Made by a program: the position numbers and the translations under genes. The notes below the pieces were generated by a model, which saw only the letters and a list, made by a program, of their open reading frames with translations, ran no database searches and was not told the origin of the DNA. A stretch of 64,000 nt of DNA, from positions 62,001 through 126,000 of the forward strand of contig JAABRD010000004.1 of NCBI GenBank assembly GCA_011391085.1. Direction: 5' to 3'. This document shows, piece after piece, positions 59,429-64,000 of this stretch. This stretch comes from Thiotrichaceae bacterium (GTDB lineage Bacteria; Pseudomonadota; Gammaproteobacteria; Beggiatoales; Beggiatoaceae). How positions within the stretch are numbered: position 1 is the first letter of the stretch; each line of letters opens with the position of its first letter.

Positions 59429-61891
59429 ATGTTCAAACTCAACAACCTCAAAATTGGTACCAAACTCGTTACCTCCATTGCCCTCTCAACCATTGTCGTC
59501 GTCACTCTGATTTCTGCCATGATTGGCTACCAAGTGCAACGTCTGGCAGAAGACAATGCCCAAATTATCGCACGGGAAACTGCTTATCACTACGCCTATG
59601 TTATCAAGAATAAATTAGAAGTGGCTTTGGATGAAGCGAGGGCCCTGGCCCACGTTTTTGAATCAGTCATCAATGCCAAAACAACAGACACCTCTTTGGT
59701 GTTCACTCGTGCAGAAGCCAATGTCATTCTCGAAGATTTCATTGAACGCAATCCAGATTTTATCGGCGTCTATGTGATGTTTGAACCCAACACCTTTGAT
59801 GGCAAAGATGCTGAATTCGTAGGCAAGTCCGGTCATGATGACACTGGCCGCTTTATTCCCTATTGGAGTCGCGATGAACAAGGTCAGGGGGTTTTGGAAC
59901 CCTCCCTGAATTACAATTTGGAAGGTAAAGGGGATTATTATCTCATCCCCAAGAAAACGCGCCGGGAAGCCGTGATTGACCCCTATCTGTATCCCGTGCG
60001 TGGTAAAGAAGTCTTAATGACTTCGCTGGTGGTTCCCATTTTAGACAAACAAAAGAATTTCGTGGGCCTGGCAGGAATTGATTTGGGCCTACAAGACATT
60101 CAAAAACTGATAAGTAGCCTCCGATTGACCGACTATACCACGGCGTATGCCACTTTTTACTCAGCGGATGGGACCATCATCAGCACCAGAAATGCCTCCT
60201 ATATAGGACAAAATATCAAAGAGGTTGATAACCAAGATTCACAATATGTCACTGCTATTTTAAGTCACCAACCGTTTTTTATCAAACGGCAGTCTAGCAT
60301 CCTTCAAGACGCGGTGATAACGTCTAGCGCACCCCTAGAAATCGGTAACAGTGGAATTCACTGGACAGTAGTCATCAACATTCCTGAAACAGAACTGAAC
60401 CACGCGGCACAACGTCTGCTGTTACAAATCGCGGTGGTTGGTGCAATGGCTATCCTACTGATAATACTAGCCGTCTATTTAATGGCTAGAAAAATTTCTC
60501 ACGCTTTGCGTAACATGGTAGATTTGTCCCAAAGCATTGCGGAAGGTAAGCTAGACAACGTCATTTCGGTCACTAGCACCGATGAAACTGGGCAACTGTT
60601 ATCGGCTTTCCAGGCGATGCAAACCCAGCTACGGGAACGTTTTACCGAAAATCAACGTATCACCACGGAACTTCAGGAACGTTTTGAACAAGACCAACTG
60701 GTCACCGCAGAAATCCAAACCGTCACCCAAACCGCTTCACAAGGAGATTTTAGCCAACGTATCCAGCTTGAAAATAAAACCGGTAGTTTCCAAACGATTG
60801 CCCAAAGTATCAATCAAGTCTTAGACTTTAACCAACTAGCGGTAACTGACTTAGGACGCATGTTTGCTGCCTTTGCCCAAGGCGATTTGACGCAAACGAT
60901 TACCACGGACTACTCTGGCGAATTGGAACAATTGAAACATGATGCCAATGCCACCGTGCAGAAATTGACCGAAGTCCTGACGGTGATAAGACAATCAGCA
61001 CAAGTAGTCAGTTCTGCGGCAGAGGAACTCTCCCAGGGCAATGCGGATTTAAGTCAGCGCACCACCGAACAAGCGGCGTCTCTCCAAGAGACCGCCGCCA
61101 GTATGGAACAGATGACAGGCACGGTGCAACAAAACGCCGATAACGCGAAACAAGCTAACCAGTTGGCTAGTAGTGCCAGAGAACGGGCGGAACAAGGCAG
61201 TCGGGTGGTTAATGAAGCGGTTCTCGCGATTCACGAGATTCACAAGAGTAGCAAGAAAATTACCGACATCATCGGCGTGATAGATGAAATCGCCTTTCAA
61301 ACGAATTTACTCGCCTTGAATGCTGCCGTTGAAGCGGCCCGGGCTGGCGAACATGGACGCGGTTTTGCCGTCGTGGCTTCGGAAGTTCGCAGTCTCGCCC
61401 AACGCAGTGCCGCCGCCGCGAAGGAGATTAAAGCCTTGATACAAGACAGTAATACGAAAGTGGAAGAGGGAACGAGATTGGCTAATCAATCGGGTCAATC
61501 TTTGGAAGAGATTGTGATAGCGGTGAAAAAAGTCAGTGACATCATTGCGGAAATTGCCGCCGCTTCCACTGAACAATCAGCAGGTATTGCCCAAGTCAAT
61601 AAGGCCGTGGGTCAGATGGATACGATGGTCGAACAAAATTCGGCCATGGTTGAACAAGCCTCGGCTGCCAGTGAATCCATGAAACAACAAGCGCAAGAAC
61701 TCAAACGACAAGTGGCATTTTTCAGTATCGTAGAGGAGGTGGCGGAGGTGGCAGAAAAAGTCACCAAACCGCGGACTTCTCCCCCCCTTAAAAAGGCGCC
61801 TCACTCTGCTGTTAAAGTGTCTGTCTCTAAAACCCAATCGCGCCTGTCACGTCAGGAGGATTCGGATAAGAAGGGGTGGGAGGAGTTTTAG
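59429..61891 (+). CDS. Methyl-accepting chemotaxis protein (dCache-HAMP-MA)
   Basis: In this 820-aa protein TM1 is near residues 12-32, a periplasmic double-Cache domain spans ~40-320 ([31 protein letters not shown]), TM2 is near 332-352 ([19 protein letters not shown]), followed by HAMP, a helical linker, and a signalling domain with the conserved hairpin tip ([20 protein letters not shown]). The C-terminal GWEEF fits the xWxxF tether that recruits CheR. It senses a small ligand and controls CheA. The Cache domain, plus the Zn-binding CZB gene upstream, gives it two possible sensory inputs. Confidence 0.92.
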   Translation: MFKLNNLKIGTKLVTSIALSTIVVVTLISAMIGYQVQRLAEDNAQIIARETAYHYAYVIKNKLEVALDEARALAHVFESVINAKTTDTSLVFTRAEANVILEDFIERNPDFIGVYVMFEPNTFDGKDAEFVGKSGHDDTGRFIPYWSRDEQGQGVLEPSLNYNLEGKGDYYLIPKKTRREAVIDPYLYPVRGKEVLMTSLVVPILDKQKNFVGLAGIDLGLQDIQKLISSLRLTDYTTAYATFYSADGTIISTRNASYIGQNIKEVDNQDSQYVTAILSHQPFFIKRQSSILQDAVITSSAPLEIGNSGIHWTVVINIPETELNHAAQRLLLQIAVVGAMAILLIILAVYLMARKISHALRNMVDLSQSIAEGKLDNVISVTSTDETGQLLSAFQAMQTQLRERFTENQRITTELQERFEQDQLVTAEIQTVTQTASQGDFSQRIQLENKTGSFQTIAQSINQVLDFNQLAVTDLGRMFAAFAQGDLTQTITTDYSGELEQLKHDANATVQKLTEVLTVIRQSAQVVSSAAEELSQGNADLSQRTTEQAASLQETAASMEQMTGTVQQNADNAKQANQLASSARERAEQGSRVVNEAVLAIHEIHKSSKKITDIIGVIDEIAFQTNLLALNAAVEAARAGEHGRGFAVVASEVRSLAQRSAAAAKEIKALIQDSNTKVEEGTRLANQSGQSLEEIVIAVKKVSDIIAEIAAASTEQSAGIAQVNKAVGQMDTMVEQNSAMVEQASAASESMKQQAQELKRQVAFFSIVEEVAEVAEKVTKPRTSPPLKKAPHSAVKVSVSKTQSRLSRQEDSDKKGWEEF

Positions 61892-62191
61892 AAAGTGACA
61901 GATTAGAACTGTGATTGATGTGATGTGTGTGATAGAAGTGATGCGTATGAGGAGTAAATTCTAAAGCATCAATTTTCGGGCCCATATTGAAATGATCACG
62001 GTAATCATGTTAAGATGGGCAAAGAAACAAAGGCCACGCGGGACTAGAGGCTTCAGCCGGTGGCAGTTCCACCGGCTAACGTCAAAGAAACTCAGTTTCT
62101 TTAAAGAAACTGAGTTTCTGTCCAAAACAGGAGTCCAAAACAGGTTTTGGACAAAGAGTGAAATTGTTTGAGTTAAGAAGAGGAAAATCGA
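61892..62191. repeat. Repeat-filled intergenic region before the RHH/YafQ pair
   Basis: It holds GTGATGTGTGTGAT-type degenerate DNA, a shortened R2 pair (62041-62077), the AAACTCAG palindrome (62084-62119) and a GGAGTCCAAAACAGG palindrome piece (62130-62152). No gene. Confidence 0.65.
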
Positions 62192-62473
62192 ATGTCTGTG
62201 AATACAGTGAAAATCGACAATGAGTTACTACAACAGGCTGTGCAAGTTTGCGGGTTAGCTACGAAACGAGAAGTAGTAGAAAGAGCGTTGCAGTTATTGA
62301 TTTTACTACAAAATCAGTCACCCCTCGTAACACCAGTTCCCAGACTGTTATCTCCAACCACAAACTATCATCCAGAGGTGGTCAAGGGGTTACAGACTCT
62401 GGCCGCGGCAGAACCCCTTACGCCTCCTCAAGACACGGGGGAATTTTTAAAATGGCTGAAACAGGATGTTTAA
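62192..62473 (+). CDS. Ribbon-helix-helix (VapB-type) antitoxin
   Basis: In this 93-aa protein the N-terminal ~45 residues are an RHH domain of the kind found in VapB antitoxins (MSVNTVKIDNELLQQAV, then ATKREVVERALQLLI). A Pro-rich linker and an acidic C-terminal helix (TGEFLKWLKQDV) follow, likely to mask a toxin. It has an AGAGG ribosome site. The downstream toxin is RelE/YafQ-like, not a PIN protein, so antitoxin and toxin families are an unusual pairing. Confidence 0.78.
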   Translation: MSVNTVKIDNELLQQAVQVCGLATKREVVERALQLLILLQNQSPLVTPVPRLLSPTTNYHPEVVKGLQTLAAAEPLTPPQDTGEFLKWLKQDV

Positions 62474-62474
62474 C

Positions 62475-62816
62475 ATGTCAAAAGTCCCCTCTTCCTCACG
62501 AATAGCGAAATTTGTGGTTTCGCCCGCGTTTAGAAGTTCATATCAAGAACACCTGGCAAAGTTTCCCAACCTTGAAGAGAAGTTAATACTATTTAAGGAA
62601 TTTAAGCAGTTACGCCCACCTAAACGATTACCCGCTGGATTTCGCGACCATACTTTGAGTGGTGAGTTAGCAGGTTTTCGGGAGTGTCATCTGGGGGACG
62701 ATATTCTTCTCATCTACTTAGATAAGAAGGATGTAGTGACTCTATTGGTTATTTGTCGACATGATGATCTAACGCGACGGTCATTTGCGGAAAAATTAAA
62801 GGATTATCGAGTTTAG
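62475..62816 (+). CDS. YafQ/RelE-family mRNA interferase toxin
   Basis: This ~113-aa protein has the YafQ-like core LPAGFRDHTLSGELAGFRECH and then DDILLIYLDKKDVVTLLVICRHDDL. This matches YafQ positions for the His/Asp/His catalytic set (RDHTL, RECH, RHDDL). It should cut mRNA on the ribosome. ATG 62475 is preferred because AGGA sits 9 bp upstream; an in-frame ATG at 62466 overlaps the antitoxin stop and would add three residues. Confidence 0.82.
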   Translation: MSKVPSSSRIAKFVVSPAFRSSYQEHLAKFPNLEEKLILFKEFKQLRPPKRLPAGFRDHTLSGELAGFRECHLGDDILLIYLDKKDVVTLLVICRHDDLTRRSFAEKLKDYRV

Positions 62817-62836
62817 TTTTAGTTATTGTAGTTATT

Positions 62837-62906
62837 GTAGGGTGGGCAACAGGTTTATCGTTGCCCACCAAATGAAGGTGGGCAAAGAAACATTTGCCCA
62901 CCCTAC
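62837..62906. repeat. R4 element with double stem
   Basis: GTAGGGTGGGCAAC and its complement form the outer stem (62837-62906). A GGGCAAC.../GTTGCCC inner stem and a second GGTGGGCAAA.../TTTGCCCACC stem lie within. It ends 33 bp before the WD40 gene start. Confidence 0.75.
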
Positions 62907-62938
62907 ATGAATTTAATCAAATAAGGAGGAATATCACA

Positions 62939-64000
62939 ATGATAACTTTGAAAATGGCCTTTTTAGGCATTCTATTTTTACTCAGTGGCGGGTCCCTGTT
63001 TGGACGAATTTTTCAGGGCAAGTTATGGCTAGAACTTCTAGCTGGCATAGTGGCCACGGTTTCGTTTAGTTACTTGGCTATGGATGTTATTTCGCAGATG
63101 GTGGCTGAGAAGATTGATGAGAAGATTGTCATCACGCAACCGCCTGTTAATCCAGAACCGCCGAAGCTGCCCGTGTCATCTTCAGTGTCCAGTACGCCAC
63201 CTGTATCACCGCCGCCACCGCCGCCAGTGGTTGAACCGCCTAAACCCGTGTCACCGCCCCCCTCTAATTTGCCTCTCACCAGCAATGGCGAGGTGGATTT
63301 TCAAGCGATTTTTCATCCCACTCAGGATGCGTTTGAAACCTCTGCGGAGTTTGAAGCACGGCGGAAGGAGTTGGTGGCGCGGTTTAATCAGGCTGCCCAG
63401 CAACATGATGTACGAGTGCAGGCCGGGACCGTGCATTTGGATAAGGCCAATTATAATATCGAGACGGGTATGTTTCCTGTATCCATTCAATTATCGCCTT
63501 GGGTGACGAGTTTTAGAATAAGGAACAAGGGCACCATTCAAGCGGTACGGGAGGAGGCAAAACGTTTGTATGAAGAAGGACCTGAAAAACCGTTTTTTAT
63601 CACTGTCGTCGTCAATAAAATTGTGAACAATGGGTTCTTAGTGGGTTTGGGCAAGGAGATTATGGTTGTTCGAGTGCTAGTGCCAAGCCAAAAAGTGCGA
63701 AGTTGGAGGGCACATTCATCGAAAAATGGATATACAGCAATATGTACAAATTGCCTAACCTTTACCTCTGATGGGCAACTTTTAGCCTCAGGCGGTTTGA
63801 GTGATAGGACCCTCAAACTTTGGCAAGTGAGTACAGGTCAGTTACTCAACACTTTGACGGAGCATGAGGATGATGTGTGGTCTGTCGCCATCAGTCCCGA
63901 CGGGCAGTGGTTGGCGTCGGGCAGTTGGGATAAGACCGTCAAACTGTGGCAAGTGAGTACGGGGCAGTTACTCAAGACGTTGACGGGGCATGAAGGAGAG
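62939..64000 (+). CDS. Membrane-anchored Pro-rich WD40-repeat protein (3' end outside window)
   Basis: An ATG at 62939 with an AAGGAGG site opens a frame that runs off the right edge (354 codons visible). Residues ~4-58 contain two hydrophobic segments (AFLGILFLLSGGSLFG, ELLAGIVATVSFSYLAM). A Pro/Val linker (~80-115) follows, then a region of ~140 residues with EARRKELVARFNQAA. WD40 repeats begin near residue 255 (LLASGGLSDRTLKLW, GQWLASGSWDKTVKLW). Most of the beta-propeller is missing from the window. A membrane-tethered scaffold is likely. Confidence 0.82.
   Translation, partial: MITLKMAFLGILFLLSGGSLFGRIFQGKLWLELLAGIVATVSFSYLAMDVISQMVAEKIDEKIVITQPPVNPEPPKLPVSSSVSSTPPVSPPPPPPVVEPPKPVSPPPSNLPLTSNGEVDFQAIFHPTQDAFETSAEFEARRKELVARFNQAAQQHDVRVQAGTVHLDKANYNIETGMFPVSIQLSPWVTSFRIRNKGTIQAVREEAKRLYEEGPEKPFFITVVVNKIVNNGFLVGLGKEIMVVRVLVPSQKVRSWRAHSSKNGYTAICTNCLTFTSDGQLLASGGLSDRTLKLWQVSTGQLLNTLTEHEDDVWSVAISPDGQWLASGSWDKTVKLWQVSTGQLLKTLTGHEGE

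Overview
The window looks like a chromosomal segment of a gammaproteobacterium. It is most likely a large sulfur bacterium of the Beggiatoa/Thioploca/Thiomargarita group. That placement rests on the housekeeping genes (waaC, rluB, ilvD, ampD, gltX, tsaP-like/dprA/topA, ligA, tcdA, tatD, smpB, dtd, ppdK), the density of short palindromes and MITE-like repeats, many toxin-antitoxin pairs, Rpn-type PD-(D/E)XK proteins and giant repeat proteins. It is inference from content; no marker gene proves it.

Layout. 1-1.15 kb: end of a LamG/WSC surface protein. 1.15-4.65 kb: an island of four toxin-antitoxin pairs (YoeB, VapC, VapC, YoeB) plus a VapC remnant, separated by T-rich hairpins each followed by a TGATATAAT-like promoter. 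4.7-12.6 kb: PHP phosphoesterase, REC-histidine kinase, waaC, rluB, a coiled-coil protein, an MBL hydrolase and ilvD. 13.4-16.8 kb: a compact cluster of a 54-aa one-pass membrane protein, a P-type ATPase lacking the CPC metal motif, and a radical-SAM enzyme resembling archaeosine synthase RaSEA. 17-27 kb: ampD, gltX, a TPR-glycosyltransferase, a UPF0175/DUF3368 pair, tsaP-like, dprA and topA. 27-35 kb: an Rpn-family protein and a giant CSLREA/RCC1 surface protein whose start lies before a (ACAG)9 tract and is out of frame, so it looks phase-variable and OFF. 35-47.5 kb: ligA, a DUF262-HEPN pair, tcdA-tatD, a broken Rpn gene, and a type IIG restriction-modification enzyme beside a truncated helicase. 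48-64 kb: smpB-dtd, a frameshifted nuclease, ppdK, a CBS-like membrane protein, a Cache protein, an EEP nuclease with a small partner, an odd tRNA-like gene, hyfE, a CZB protein, a chemoreceptor, an RHH/YafQ pair and the start of a WD40 protein.

Repeats are named by terminal sequence. R1: GGTAGTGATGCAAT ends, 115-155 bp, usually with a GC-rich hairpin core. R2: GGACTAGAGGCTTTAGCCGG ends. R3: ATGCCATTAAGTTAAG ends, usually sitting inside R2. R4: GTAGGGTG ends, usually inside R3. R5: TATAGTGATATT ends. R6: TATAGAGG ends. There are also several short perfect palindromes. The elements fill nearly every intergenic space, supply stop codons to neighbouring genes, interrupt at least two genes and have expanded into tandem arrays.
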